From the NCBI GenBank assembly GCA_002633005.1, contig NMRA01000478.1, forward strand, positions 3,267 to 56,652: a stretch of 53,386 nucleotides of DNA, in the 5' to 3' direction. The first letter of the stretch is position 1. Every line of letters begins with the position of its first letter. Below the pieces are notes generated by a model. That model had not been told where the DNA came from, did not search any database, and saw only the letters and a list, made by a program, of their open reading frames with translations. This document shows, one piece after another, positions 1 through 13,205 of this stretch. The position numbers and the translations under genes were made by a program. The stretch is from Phoronis australis. Lineage: Eukaryota; Phoronida; Phoronidae.

Positions 1-419
1 CCCCCCCAACACTAAAACTGCACACATTTAAATCTTTTTTCATCCGTATAATTTTAATTACCGGGGTTAATTAATAAACTCACCATTTCCCTACGCTCTT
101 ACTGTTTTATTTTTTTGCGGCAGCCAAGGGGGGGGGGGCCCGGGCCCCCTGGGCCCCCCCCCTAAATCCGCCTATGCACCCTAGTGCAACGCAGTGGTTT
201 CGAAATAAGAAGTCACGTATCGACCAGGGTCGGTGCCCCCTCAATAATTTTTACCTTCCTACGGGCCTGTCGACTAAAGGAGATTGCTGATCTTGACATC
301 CCTGAAGCTGACAGGTACACGGCCAACACAAAAACTCGCTCAGTGTTTGGAACAAGAACATTTTGGACTGACAAAGATGAAGTAGTGGAGCGGAATGCAC
401 ATTTTATGAATGTACTTAC
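1..419. other. Intron 1 of the second plexin gene, with low-complexity and repeat-end sequence
   Basis: The sequence left of the exon donor carries a run of G followed by C/G blocks at about 128-162, then the word taaatccgcctatgca at 163-178. The same word, also preceded by poly-C, recurs at 24659-24681. The G/C run looks like a poorly resolved homopolymer or a join. No exon is visible. Confidence 0.5.
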
Positions 420-1430
420 CTTGCACATTCTGTTGCCTTTCGAATAATAATGGGCATTGGTTGATCCTTCTTTTTGGAAGCACTCATTTCCATTCTCGTT
501 AATCTTGTCAGTAATATCTGCAAATCTAAAGACACATATTGCTGACTTTTCAGTTACGTCCGTCCTACTAAGCACAGCCACGAGAACGCTCTCTTCAGAA
601 ATGACTTCACCGATCGAGGCGAGATCGTTTCCAAGTTTAGCTATTGTTCCACTCTGAACGATGTCGTAATTAGTGCTTCCGTGCTTACACTCCATGGGTA
701 TCTCGATGTAGGAGTAGTACGTGACATCATTGTCACATATACGTGCAATTTTAGATGGCGATGTGTCTAGAGAGGGTGTGTGAACAAGAAAGTATGTGTA
801 GTTCTCCATGTGAAAGCCGTATTTATAGGACAACGAGATATGGGGATTTTTTATTGTTAACTTGGCGTTTAACATCGACAATCCCGGAAGGGGTCTTGTA
901 GAAATCGCAGGTACTGTTCCTGGATTCCTTCGCGATCCGTCAGTGAACGTTACCCCGACACAAATGGCATCTTTGTCAGGGATGACAACAGCAACAGTTG
1001 ATGCTTCTGGTGTGTTTGCTGCTACCATTGTGTTAGTGTTTCGATAAGCCGTGAAGTTACTTATATTGTACAGGCGTCGAACCTCACATGTTCCCTGTCG
1101 CACATTCCCGCAAGTAACGAGTGTATCGTTGTGTACTGCTAGTATTTTATTATAGTTATCTGTCATAATGCCACTTTCACAACTACTTGGTGAACACGAT
1201 TTGCTATCAATGACAGGTCCAGTCGACACATTCTGCAGCACTGTCAAGTCACTATCAACCACGTATACGTGGTTGACGGCCCCGACGGCAAGCCTTCCGT
1301 CATTGAGCTTCGTTATATGGTTCAGTATTGTGGGTGTTTCCAGGACGATTCCCTCACCTACAGCTGCCAGCAGCACAACGACTCTCGCCAAAAGAACAGA
1401 TGAGGTGGCTTTTCCAAGTAAGATGCACAT
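420..1430 (-). CDS. First coding exon of a second plexin-B-type gene (partial; rest lies off the left edge)
   Basis: It codes for 337 residues from ATG at 1430 to the donor gtaagt at 419-414. A signal peptide is followed by a Sema domain with the same landmarks as the main gene: [63 protein letters not shown]. The exon ends after Met-Cys-Lys at the same position and in the same phase as exon 1 of the main gene, with clear but diverged residues throughout. It is therefore a paralogue in head-to-tail order, not an allele. Its coding sequence is visibly richer in CpG than exon 1 of the main gene. The later exons are not in this window, so whether the gene is complete cannot be judged. Confidence 0.92.
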
Positions 1431-4400
1431 TTTTCACGAAATACTTGGAATGCAGTGGACTACTCCTCTAATAGCGCGCCTTTAGATATAGTCGCTCTTT
1501 CGTAAGTTGCAATCTGAAAGTGTACATCATCTGCACTTTAAATATGAATCACAAATGACACGATGCGGCTAGCGATTTGACAAAAATCTGGCCACAAATA
1601 AAAGTAAAAGTCTGTTTAAAGACATTTTCCTTCTATTTAAAGATCGAAGCAAGACATAGGCTGATTGATTATTTCAAAGGTAAGCCTTTGTGTCGATTGG
1701 TTTCTGTTGTCAAAACGAATTGACAGATCAGGTGCATTTGATATGAAGCTCTCCAAAAATCTCTAAGAACTGCAATGAACCCAGTCAAAGTTGAATTTTG
1801 AAAATGTTTGCTTGCGGATGCCTTGAGTGTCTGACCTTGTTTACGGGAATCATTTGTCATAAAAGGTTCGCCCGATTTAACCAAATTTTGCAGTTTGCGC
1901 TCATGGCAACGAAAAATATTCCGCTGTTGACTTGGATGTTGGAGGGTGAGGCCGCGTTTGTTGTATGCTCAACTGTGTACGTGATGTAACAAGATATATT
2001 ATTTGATGACAATTTCAGGTCAAAAACATATTATGATATGCAAAGTCTATTTCCCAATTGTGTTTTGCGTATACTTTGCTGAAACTGCATAAAGACTATG
2101 GTAAAAGGAATCAGTAACTGATAACTTGGAATTACCAATGAAAATGAATATAATATCAGGTCAACTAAACAGTAACACTGATAAATATTAATTCAACAGA
2201 CGTTTTGAAGTATTAAAAAGCTTGCAATGGCAATAAATGCAATGGGAAATGGCGTGGGAGAGCTATGCACTAGAGGTTTGGTTAAGAATTGTTGTGTTGG
2301 TTTTCCGATTACACGTGAAAGAGAAATGTCACGTTGTTCGATACTGAGATGACAGTGGGAATATAGGAACAGCAGGTAAGCCACCAAACTCAAACTATTC
2401 GAACAGAAAGGATGCAATTCCAACGTAAAATACTCAAGCTAATCATTCAAGCTACCAAACCGGTTTTCAAGCTGGTTCTCTGTAAAATTTCTTAAGTTTG
2501 TTTAGTTCGTTTAGTTATAATACTTGACGTGAGCGTAATTAAAAATTGTGACATTCAAAATGAAGTACAATAGACGCAGAATGAACAAATACCAAAAAAA
2601 AAACAAACACAAAAACACTTAACGGCTATACAAATGTGCTACGTAACGAAAAATCGAATATTGAAAATTAAAAAACAAGCAAACCTAAATTGAGTTGATA
2701 GGAATCGTATTGTACATGTATATGATAGAAATCAAATCGCCAACGTTGTTTATCCTCAAAATTTCGAATGTTGTCTGTCTGGCTGCACTCTTATATGTAG
2801 TTAGAGTTTTGGTCAAAGAACTACTTCGGAATCTCAAAAAGCGACATCGGCATTAAGACGCTCTGTGTGTGTTGGACAAAGTGTCGGAGAGAAAATTTAC
2901 GTTAAATTGTTTAAGGTAATGTCGAAATTACCCAATAGTATGGTTACTTTCAACCGTTATGAGAAAAAAATAGGTGGTAAAAAGTATATGAAAAAACATT
3001 GAAGCGCGGGGTAAATATGAGGAACAGTGGCCATTATGAGATCTTGCATGATTAGAAGAGGCAATTGTCAATCATGGAAATGGCACAGACAAATGATAGT
3101 AACGTATACACGCTGATTTAACAAATTTGAGACCAGGAAACGTATAATATCATTGTGAGTGCTGGAAAGCAAAAAACGAACACTACGAGATCTATTTCAG
3201 TTTGCTTTTAACATGACGAGTCAAACTTCCATAATAGCTATTAATGCTATTGACACGCCTTTAAATATTTAAAAGGTTGGATGGTTTAAAAGTTCCCACA
3301 GTGAAAGGGAAACTTAAAATTGTGTTTGTCACATGTCTGCAAATCTGCAGAGATTAACATTGTAGCATTATGAAAGTAAAAACCCTGTTAGACTTGATAC
3401 CAATCTGCCGATATTTCGGTCATGCGACCATACATTTATTGCGTCACTAATCAAATAACGAAAGGTATATATTCATAGAAAAAACAACAACTATATCAAA
3501 GGTTATTTTTCATAGATATTCCAGAAAAAAAAATCTTCCTGACACTCTGTCGTAGTTTTTATGATTTTGTTTTTCTTTATATAGCCTAAAGAGTTTTTTA
3601 TGAAAACCCATACACAATACAGAATCTATTTTTGATAGCCTCTCAGGTGAAAGCGGAATTTTAAAAACAATTCCCATTAGAGTTCTGGAGATCTGCATAA
3701 AATTCATAAAGTACAAGGAACACCACCGTGGATAGAACCGCTCAGATTACTGCTAACTTGCGCAGGGTATGAGCACGCTTAGTTTTGAAATGGTTCATCT
3801 AAGAATTTGAGTGTCGTGTTTTCAAACGAAAATGACAGCGTTCAATACCGCATTCCCTGACCGTACAATTCCCTAAAGAGTGCATCTAGTGGTAAAGGGT
3901 CGACGTTAGCAATACACTTAACGTTTGCACAGGCATGCAAAAAGATTTCTTGACACAAGACTGCATTTGGCTGAGGAACAGAAAGCTACTATTTATTTTG
4001 CAATGGGGGATGGGCAATATAATGACCTCAGCTGACTCTTCTTGTGAACACTTTGGACATTTGTTTTGTACATAATAAAAGTCAAGATGTCTTAAACGTG
4101 TTATTAGCTATGCGTCGTGGTCTAACATAGACGAAGCTAGACATAATTGCATATTAATTTCAGCTTCACGCTGATGCCGAGAGAGTGAGACCTGTCGACA
4201 AACGTACTTCCATAGTAAACGATACCTACCGTGTACGTATGAAGTGAATCCGGTTAACTCCACGAATCACTGCTGTTGAATAAGCACTGTCGTTGATAGT
4301 ATAATAAACTACTCTGCATTCGGTCAAGGCATTGTTAAAAGCGAGGTGGTGATTTGACACGATAAGTGAGTAATGGCCCATTTGTCGAAACAACGACATA

Positions 4401-7400
4401 AAGAGGTAAACACCTTTAGTTTGAACATTACTGAAATTACTATCGATTTCACGAAGATAGTTACTACACAAACAATTCAGGTATCAGGGTTTCAAATCAA
4501 CAACGAGGTATGTCACAGTGGCACTAATTAAATTACTAGAACGAGGGATGGGGGACTCCACTGTTGTGACTGACCTTGTGGTGTGGCGCACTGGCAGAGA
4601 ACTTGCCGGACTTTCCGCGAGTCGGTATTATAAAATCGCACACACCTTCAGACAATTCCGAATACTAAAATATGTATCTTGTAACAGGTGAGCTACCATG
4701 AAGCCTTGCACTCTGCATAGGTACGCATAATCCCTTTGTGAGGGTTAAACACGCTCTTTAATTGGTTGAAGTTTTTATAATAACAAAATAAATTCTACAT
4801 GGGATGTCGACTGTGGCAAAAAAGTGCTTGCTTGCCCCGGCCAGCTCACCACGTACTATACAAGCTTACTAACCACTGAAACCCTGACACGTTGTATGAA
4901 CACTGGTTGTAGTCCATGTGCATTGATACAAGACAATAACGCCCGAATTAAAATTAAATTTCCAACCGTGAAACATGGTGCGCGGCTGCAACATGACAAA
5001 AGAGATTTTATCTTTTTTAAACACGAGATGTTTCCTCAAAGAAATGACCGAAATCCGACGATGAAAAGTAAAAAATAAGACAGTTTGCCTGCCGACCAAT
5101 CAGTTTTGGAGAGGAAAATTTAACAAAAATGCCTTTACTCGAACGAGGGGGGACTTCCCAAGTGCTTCCGATGAGAATATTTTTTCAGCGAGTTAACGGG
5201 CAGATATCAGTTGCGCCTTATGGTATCCAGACACTCTGCTATACTGCTATACATTTTATTTTTGTTTGAACTCTAACACAGAAGTTAGTCAACTATATGT
5301 AGGCCTACCCAATAATACTACAGCGACGTCAACCGTAACAACCAAGAGCAATGTTGCTCCAATCATGTGATTGCCAGTGACCTTTGACAAAACGTAACAA
5401 CATCGTCGCTAAATTGAAAATGTTAACACGGCGCACAATTATGAGTCCGTGTTCCATGGCGTGCAAGTATGAGTAATTCGTGTCCGAAAACTCACTTCTA
5501 GGTAAACTGCTCAACACTGAGCCACTTTTTGACGGTCCGTCCCGGCTGCACCCTAGGTCGTTGTGTAAAAAGTTGCCTGTTACTAGCAACGATCATAGCC
5601 TGCACTGTATATGAGAATTTTCAGAATCACATGGATTCATGAAATGTTAAGTGGAACATTGTGACTGAAATCTAAGCAGATCCGCCTACCTCATCCTTGT
5701 AAATCGAGAAGACGCTCGAGTCTCTCGGATACCAGGAAATTTACTCACTCACCACTTCCCCGTCGTTTACTTTCTATTGGTGGCCACTTATACCAAACAC
5801 ATTGTTACATAATTGTCGAATTATAGTATTATTGCGGGTGTTTACTGATGACCCATCGTCTTATAAATCCTACGGTATGAATAGTCCCCATGATCAAAAC
5901 CAATTGCGGTATTCTGGGGCAGTGAACAGAAAACAGCACAGGCTGGGTACAACGGTTCAACAATGAGTGATATGACTTCTATTAACTGTCCTGGAAGCCA
6001 CAAGGTTTTTAAGTGTAAGAGCTCTCTTGATCAAAACATGAAGTACTGGCCCAGCTTTAGCTGAACATGGGCAACCAAATACCCGACTGAAAATTGAACC
6101 TGTCGCAACAAAATATCAGTTGTAGTCCTACAACCTGTGGTTATATTCTAGTCGATATATCATTTGGTATAATTTGCCAACGATGTGTCAAGGTCGCTGA
6201 CAGGTTTGGCTGTGTTGTCAAGTTGTATGTGGTGATAACACAAAACCACGCTTAACAGTGACCGTCTGAGAAGACGGCCGATATACAACAGATAACCTGG
6301 TTGAAAAAGTAAAGAATGACTCGGTAAAACTGCTATTAATATTCTCATTGCAAACACTTCTTTCTGAGGGCCAGCATGAAGAAGCCTAACTAGAGACACT
6401 TGAGCAACATTTTAGGCATTTGTTTGGAGACCTTGTGAATTAATTAGATCGTTTAGCAGACGGGTCAGCTTAGAAAAACAAGCCCCTCTATAGTTAACAT
6501 GCAAGTTGAACCGCCGAGCAAACGGTGGTGTATACTAGTGCAGGTGCGTACCGTGTCCCGGCCCGCGGCAGGGCCACGCCCGTTTAATTACTGAGAGTGT
6601 CGTCAGGATGAAATCTTTACAGATCGAGAAATACTTAATTTAGTGATCAGGTTTATTCGAGATCACCCTTCTCTACCACCCTGTAGCAGTTTTGCAAAAC
6701 TGGACCCTTGGCTTGGTCAGTACCCAGCCCAACACCGTGAATAGACACCGCCGGGGAACCAGCTCAGACCATCAGTGAACTGAAAAGGTCACCCATCTGC
6801 CGGCCAGCGGCGCACCAGGTGTATGTTGTCTACCTAACCCGTCCCGTCCGGCGTCGCCACCGACTCCAAGGAACTGTTGATCGAGGGATAGCAATCACGG
6901 AACCCGAATCACAGGGCGCAAGCGAAATGTGCTCGATTGGATATTTGATGGAGACTGTGTCGCTGTCGGAGAAATTTGGAGAGGCGTCCTTTTCTATGAG
7001 AGTCGGTGAGATGAGTCCCACCCTTTTACAGATATAGCTCGGCAAAATGATCCAAAGATGCCCGGTGACATATGGGCGGCACACCAACTAGGGACTAGGG
7101 GGGAGGAGGCTGTAGCCCCTTCGTGACTTTTTTCAGTGCTCCGCAGTGCAGTGGTCTATGCCGGGGCGGTGCACCACAGGGAGGCTGGGGGGCTATGAGC
7201 CTCCCCCCACTTTTTTCGATGCTGCGCCGCCCAGTATTTCTTTGAGTGATTTCACCCATTGAAACTGAAGTCGGACATAGTTTTCTTAATTAGCAAACCG
7301 TGTTTTTAAACATTACAAACTGCTTTTTCTATAGTTTGTCTCATTAATTTTGAATAAATAAACGTTGTCAACTGAAAAATGTAGTAGAGTAAAAGAAGGC

Positions 7401-8357
7401 GAAGCACGGTGCTTTTCATAAAATAGCTCGGGGAGTCAGGCCAACTAGTCAGACAATCCGGTCCCCTTTGGGCCGTTGCATTGCACAGAACAACGAAATA
7501 CATGTAAGCGCCATCTTTCCACCTCTGGGTTCATTAAAACCTTATTCGCAAGTGCACTTACCTCTGTCCTTAATGTCGTTGCTCATCGACCTACATTGAA
7601 TTTTACGAAGTCCTTGAATTTCTTTATATCATGGTCATGTATGTCGTCCTGCTCATAACAAGGAAAACGAGCTTCATCAAAAAATGTTCTTGCTTTAGGT
7701 CAGTGCGGCCTTTATATCCACAATCGGTTAATTCGATATAGTTTCCTGGTCTAATTTTATTAGGAACAGAAACTTACTTATCATATACCGCGTACTCGTG
7801 CGCAAGCCAAAGGTTATCAGCTTCGCAGGATTACTTATGACATTGTAGTGAAAGGATATCTCTGTCAAACTTGCGTGCGACTGTTAGCACCCACCACATG
7901 AGCGCGAGTACATTTTTTAGGAATCTTTTATTGGAATTCTCGATATCGCTGTGCACACGACAGTATGAACGAATCGGTGCTTGTACTGCAGAGACCGCGA
8001 TATTTTCTGAAGCACGCGCTAACTTATTCGAACCAAGATTGGACCATGTCAAATTGTTCAACCTTTTCGGCATTCACACCTAATTTAAATCATATCTTTT
8101 TCTGATGACTCGTTGAAGCTCTTCAAGAATTCGGGTCCATGAATTTTTTGATAATTCACAATTGAAATTCATGTACAATACAGTTGCCCGTGAAAAGCAG
8201 TAAAAAGTCTCGCATCCAAGTCGCCGAAACATCGATTTAGCAGAACACTATTTCTACTCCGCTTGTGAGAATCATTTTTTCCCTTTGTCATAATCATCAA
8301 TGACAATATGTTTGTGTTTGGTATCTTTTAGCTGCGAGCAGTTAAACTTCACTAGGT
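1431..8357. other. Intergenic region upstream of the second plexin gene
   Basis: No exon or RNA gene is recognised here. The sequence is relatively rich in CpG compared with the main gene. It should contain the promoter of the second plexin near 1431-1600 on the minus strand, but no core element stands out. Short open frames across it have no recognisable protein character. A repeat pair is at 7091-7232. Confidence 0.5.
7091..7232. repeat. Imperfect tandem repeat, two units of about 60 bp
   Basis: Unit one (about 7091-7150) and unit two (about 7172-7232) share gg-rich sequence, a ggctnt.agcc core, acttttttc and gctccgc/gctgcgccgc. The spacing is about 80 bp. This pattern is typical of an end of an interspersed element, but the family is not identified. 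Confidence 0.5.
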
Positions 8358-8768
8358 CAAGGGGGAATCAACAATTGGTCGGACATCAAAACCACTTGCC
8401 CGGACTTCAAAACTAGTCGTCTGGATTGCAAAACCAAATGGCCGGTAATCAAACGTGTTGGCCGGACTTCAAAACGTGATGACCTCACGCAAAAAACTGG
8501 TTGGCTGGACCCAAAACACGATGACCGTGCTATAACCAGTTGACAGGTGATTTGTTTGGCCATTATGTTTGAGCACCGGTCAACTCGTTTTAGGTTTACC
8601 CAACCAGGTTTTGGTTGAGACCATCTGGTGTTGAAGTACCGGACATCGGGTTTTGAGGTCTGACCACCAAGTTAGAATACCGTTCATTGGGTTTTGCAAT
8701 CCAGACAGCTGGTTTTGAAGTCCGGACAAGTGGTTTTAGAGACCGACCAATTGTTGACTTCCCCCTTG
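8358..8768. mobile_element. Foldback element with subrepeats of about 21 bp
   Basis: The ends are caaggggga and tcccccttg, each followed inward by matching sequence (tcaacaattggtcgg in both arms). The arms, about 190 bp each (8358-8549 and 8577-8768), are inverted copies with a short unpaired centre near 8563. Within each arm a degenerate 21-bp unit recurs, of the form ggccggacttcaaaacnnnnn, at least seven times. This organisation is that of foldback transposons. It carries no gene, and no clear target-site duplication was seen. Confidence 0.75.
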
Positions 8769-8896
8769 TAAGTCGACGGAACACAAGGGCGTTTTCACGA
8801 ACTCGGAGCTTTTCACAAAAAAGTTTCTGCTAACACATTTAATTGCATAAGAATAGCATCAGAAATTAAATCAGTTTTTGGCCACAGTAAGACTAA

Positions 8897-8952
8897 AAAC
8901 CGGACGATCGCCGCACATGAACTTTTTTATTTGTGCGGCGATCGTGCGGTTT
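8897..8952. repeat. Strong 20-bp hairpin
   Basis: AAACCGGACGATCGCCGCAC (8897-8916) pairs with GTGCGGCGATCGTGCGGTTT (8933-8952) with one mismatch around a 16-base AT-rich loop. The stem is GC- and CpG-rich in an AT-rich setting. It may be the core of a small non-autonomous element; a structured RNA is possible but unsupported. Confidence 0.6.
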
Positions 8953-10639
8953 GTGCCATCAGAAATGAACCTGTATAAGCACCTAGTCCTCAAACTGAAA
9001 CCAAAAAGGAAAGACGATAATGTATAATTGAAACTAGCGCGTTTCCGACCGAATTGAAATCTGTCAGCAGATAAAACGCGTGCGTCTCTTGTTACTTGCA
9101 TCAACTATCAAAGAACGGCTTCAGCATTCATTCATTTCGGCCAGTGTTAATCCTAATGAAGGAAGACTAAACGGCATGTACAACACATTTTAAAAATGCT
9201 TAGTTCTTATCAACCGTCATAGAATACCTTCTTCCCTAATGGATAATTGACAAAAAGTGGCTTTTGTCACGAATCACAAAACTCTTAATGCCTCTATAAA
9301 CCACTACCGTTGTGAGATTGGTCTCAAGCTGTGACTCATCGTTGCCTCGTCCAAGTGTTCAAATAAAGAGAGTTTATGAAACCCAAAACTAAAGAAAAAA
9401 ATAAAATTTAATTCAAATTGAATTACAATTAAACAGATAAACTAATAAGTAAGTAATATGTGAAATCTCTATGGCAACGATGGGCCTCCGTAGAGGTGAT
9501 TACAGGGCTTCACTGTTCGTTATAGCTTGAGACCGGGCTAAAATGGCGCCATGAATGCCTACTATATTATGAGCCGAGCATGGCATAAATTGTTCTTTGC
9601 AAGCTCACTAAAATCACTTGTCATTATCTGATTTGAAAATGGAACAATTGGACACCAACAGTTTTTATAGCGGTTAGTGTACTCAAGCAAAGTTGTCTTC
9701 CGGCCCGGACGGAAAGCGGGTTGGTAATACCTTCCGTTACACTCACCAATATAGATGAATTTTGTTTGTCGAAAGATATCACTTAAACGAAAATATTTCG
9801 TAAATTTCGACCCTGCTTATGTTTGCCTAATTTTACTGGTAATTTCTCAACTTTATATTGGGCGAGGTTTCCGCGGAATCCTCTTTACACATGGCGGCAG
9901 TTGAGTTAGTACCCATAATGCACGAGACAGCTGCCACTCACAAGGGGGGCCATTTTAACTGGTGGTGCACCGCCAAAATAAAAAAGCTTTAATCATTCCT
10001 ATTAAATTCATTCAAGTTCGGACTTGTGTTGAATGAGCATTACCTTTCGTTACGTTGCGTTTTACGAAATTTTTAAGTTAACTGAATTGGAAAGGGTATC
10101 TTTAAGTTTGTTCGCTCCATTTTTCATTTTTGAAGTGTCATATGTAAGTTGAATATTCCCGCTATTGAGCGACTAGTACAAGCAATATAGGCTACACACA
10201 TCTAGATTGTTCATGCTGATTTCTGTAAAATGTGATTGTAATGGAGAACGCAAAACTGAAATTAAAGAAACGCCCATATTTTTGGAAGACTTTCAGGATT
10301 TATTTTCAGTTATACAAAAACAATTTTCCACAGAGAACTCATGTCTCAAGCACTGTATTGTGACATCACAATATGAAAACACAATAAATACATGTACTCA
10401 GTGGAATGTGTATACATAACCTTGCTTCACAGGATTTTATGTACCTTCTTTGTTCAATTGGATCTCTTAGCTTCAAGTTCCTTAAATAAAAGTAACTAAT
10501 TAAAAATAAATACCTGCAGGATTAAATCTAACGCCAAAGGTAACCACATTCCTATGAAACAGCAGTCATTAATACATTATACTATACTACTTACAGACAA
10601 GGCACATGGTCAAAATCACACATGGCTAGCAGTATATAA
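8953..10639. other. Intergenic region downstream of the plexin-B gene
   Basis: No gene is recognised. CpG dinucleotides are frequent to about 10.0 kb (38 by eye in 9001-10020) and rare after 10.38 kb (5 by eye in 10381-11400). Confidence 0.5.
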
Positions 10640-13205
10640 AAGGTCACATTGAAATACTTTATTCTAAAACAAGATCGTGTAAGAACACACAGTACAAAAG
10701 TGTAAGTTCACATGCTAGCTGAAATCTCACAATACCAGATACACAAATAATTATATGCTCACTGTTTCTTATACAGGGGGGGGGGGGGAGCCTTTATGGT
10801 ATGGCTTCATTACAAATGACAAAGACATTCTCATGGTGGTCTCTTCTTGAAAACACAAGTGATGGAGAAGAGAACACTGGTTCAGGAGAACAGTAGCCAT
10901 GGGGCTGGTTTGAGAAAATTGTGTTAACTCAGTTGAAGCAAGTAGTGAAGATGGAAACAAGGCTACCCTGACACAGCAGTTGTAACGCAATATAAAATCA
11001 ATGGTGTAAATAAGAAATAAGCACCTTTTACTGCCATTGAACCCCTGGAACACAACTATCTGAGTCCAATACTGATGTAGTTAGACTTTAACGAGAGCAG
11101 GGCTAAAACGTTGTTAACCTGTAACCACAATTTAAGGCCATGGAGAGTACCAACTTCACTTGTAGTTTCACTCCAAAAATATCCAACTGAGAGGCACTGC
11201 TTCAATAAACTTTCATAAGTTATACAATACCAAGCCATAAAAACATATCTGTGTCATAGTGATATAGGACAATGCCACCATGAGGTTAATGTACCATGAA
11301 GTTAAGGGACAGTGCACCAGATGTTAAGGTAACCATTGACTTAACAATTGTCCACACTCCACTCTCACAGAAATAGTACTTTCTAACCCCTAAGTATTAA
11401 AACCACGCCCACTTATAACTGCCAACGCACCACGTTTACCATTCAAAATGTTCCAACTTGTAAAACTCTGAATAAAACAGCCCATGACAGTGAAGACTCA
11501 TCACATAAAATCAGACAGAACATGTCTTTCCTAATGTCACACATGCAAACCCAGTGGCCACTGGGGCTGATTGCTTATGAGAAAGCCAGGAGTGAATCCT
11601 TATGAATCTTCCAGCAGTTAGCAATGCATGAAAACTCATGAAGTTTCCATGTTTATGTCAACCAGTTATAACAGAAAGCACAGGAATGAGGGATATTGCC
11701 AGCAGCAGTAAAGCTGTTGCTGTAGTGTGAATGTGACAACGCCTGATAAAATGAAGTACATTAGGTATGTGTGTCTACGGCTGAACACTAATGAAGCCAA
11801 CCATACCTATACACAAGTCCACAGTTTCAAGCTGTCCATGTCAAGCTTGTGCACACACCCTGTAGAACTAGGAAAACAACCTATTTTACAGTGCATTCCA
11901 TGGGAACAGTAAAATGCGTATTTCCCTTAAAATGGCAGGTAAATGTTAAAAACGATGCTTGAAAATAAACTTGATACTAGTACGTGAATGAACACTGTAG
12001 AGTAGTTTGGATGTAGAAACTGTAGATAATTCACAAATTAGCTTTCATCCCTAGGTATGTCGGCTTTACTGATCTGCCGATACAAGTGTGATCAGTGATA
12101 GTAATAATTAGAGGTCACAAAGGCTCAACTGCAACAATTAAACATTTTTTTTCTTTGTGTCAACTCACTAATACTGGGGAGGACTTTGTAAAAACTTGGC
12201 TGACCTTTCCAACAGAATTTTTTGTCAAAGGCATTTTAAATGTGCCCCAAAATTGAGCGGACCTTAGTGTCAGAAAGAAAAATGAGTGAAGGTCACACCA
12301 GGATATATTTAGAATGGAATAATTGCAACCTGTAGTCAACCTTGTCGACATCTAACAAAAAATGATAGTTTTAATTGGTCTAAATCTCCTGTCCCGTTAC
12401 ATGAGCAATGCATGTAAATTAATACGTTAACTCTACCAAATTAAATATTCATGACGTTGGACAAAGATATATACCAACCAGACTCACAGTAAGCCTACAA
12501 AAGATCATAATCAGTCCACAACCCTCTTAGGACCTTCCTTGTAACTGCAACTCACCCCTGTTGACCTCTCAGTAGTGCCAACCAGGAAAATTCAAGCAGA
12601 CATCCTGTTTGGACATACACCAACATGTATTATGTAAATGTTTATCAGCTGTACAGTTGAGAACAAAGTGCTTTCCCCTCAACACTCAATGGAGACAAAA
12701 ACACTTTCAGACACACAGTATACCAAATATGTTCTAGGAAAATCTCAGAACGTCAAATCGATCACTTTTATCAGTGCACTGATGTGTGTAGAGTACATAC
12801 ATTTTCAGCATTACTTTTTAAATGTAAGCCTTTGAGTACAAAGGCAGCAAACACAGCACCGGGCATACTATACTCTATCATGCAGCATCAAAATACTGCA
12901 GTTTTGTCCTAACATTGCATTGATTCAGAATTAACAATGGCGGAGCTGCAACATCGTCTTATGGTCAGTCATTCCACCAGTTCATAGATATTTGTTACTT
13001 CCTGTTGCTAGCAACATGACTAGCAGACACCAGGTGGCACCTACCACACTGGTATCATATTATGGCATTCCGAGTTCATAACTACCAAAGCAAACGGAAA
13101 TCTTTTTGGCAGACACAGATGCTTGTAGTTACTTGGGCCATTGTCTGTATTTTACCAGAATCTCTTGATGACCAATGATCCTGTAGTGAGTGGGGCTTGT
13201 GCCCA
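10640..13205 (-). other. Probable 3'UTR of the plexin-B gene
   Basis: About 2.5 kb follows the stop with no further open exon. It is CpG-poor like the gene body. A minus-strand AATAAA is at 10658-10663, followed downstream by GT-rich sequence (TGTGACC, TGTGTGATTTTG), a plausible poly(A) site. An ATTAAA near 12370 is an alternative. A poly-G run at about 10777-10788 interrupts the region. Confidence 0.5.
10658..10663 (-). terminator. Candidate poly(A) signal AATAAA
   Basis: AATAAA on the minus strand with a GT-rich stretch about 20-50 bases further downstream. The drop in CpG density near 10.3 kb fits a transcript end close by. Confidence 0.45.

Noticed and set aside
862-1485. Plus-strand open frames opposite the second plexin exon
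   Set aside because: They are antisense shadows of the Sema coding exon and have no protein family character.
1481-1495. TATA-like word on the minus strand upstream of the second plexin start
   Set aside because: It is a poor match (ctatatct), only about 60 bases from the ATG, with no other core element.
4824-5078. Plus-strand open frame of 84 codons in the intergenic region
   Set aside because: No start context, family motif or composition supports it, and the opposite strand is equally open.
8357-8784. Two minus-strand open frames with similar repeated peptides
   Set aside because: Both arise from the 21-bp units of the foldback element, not from a gene.
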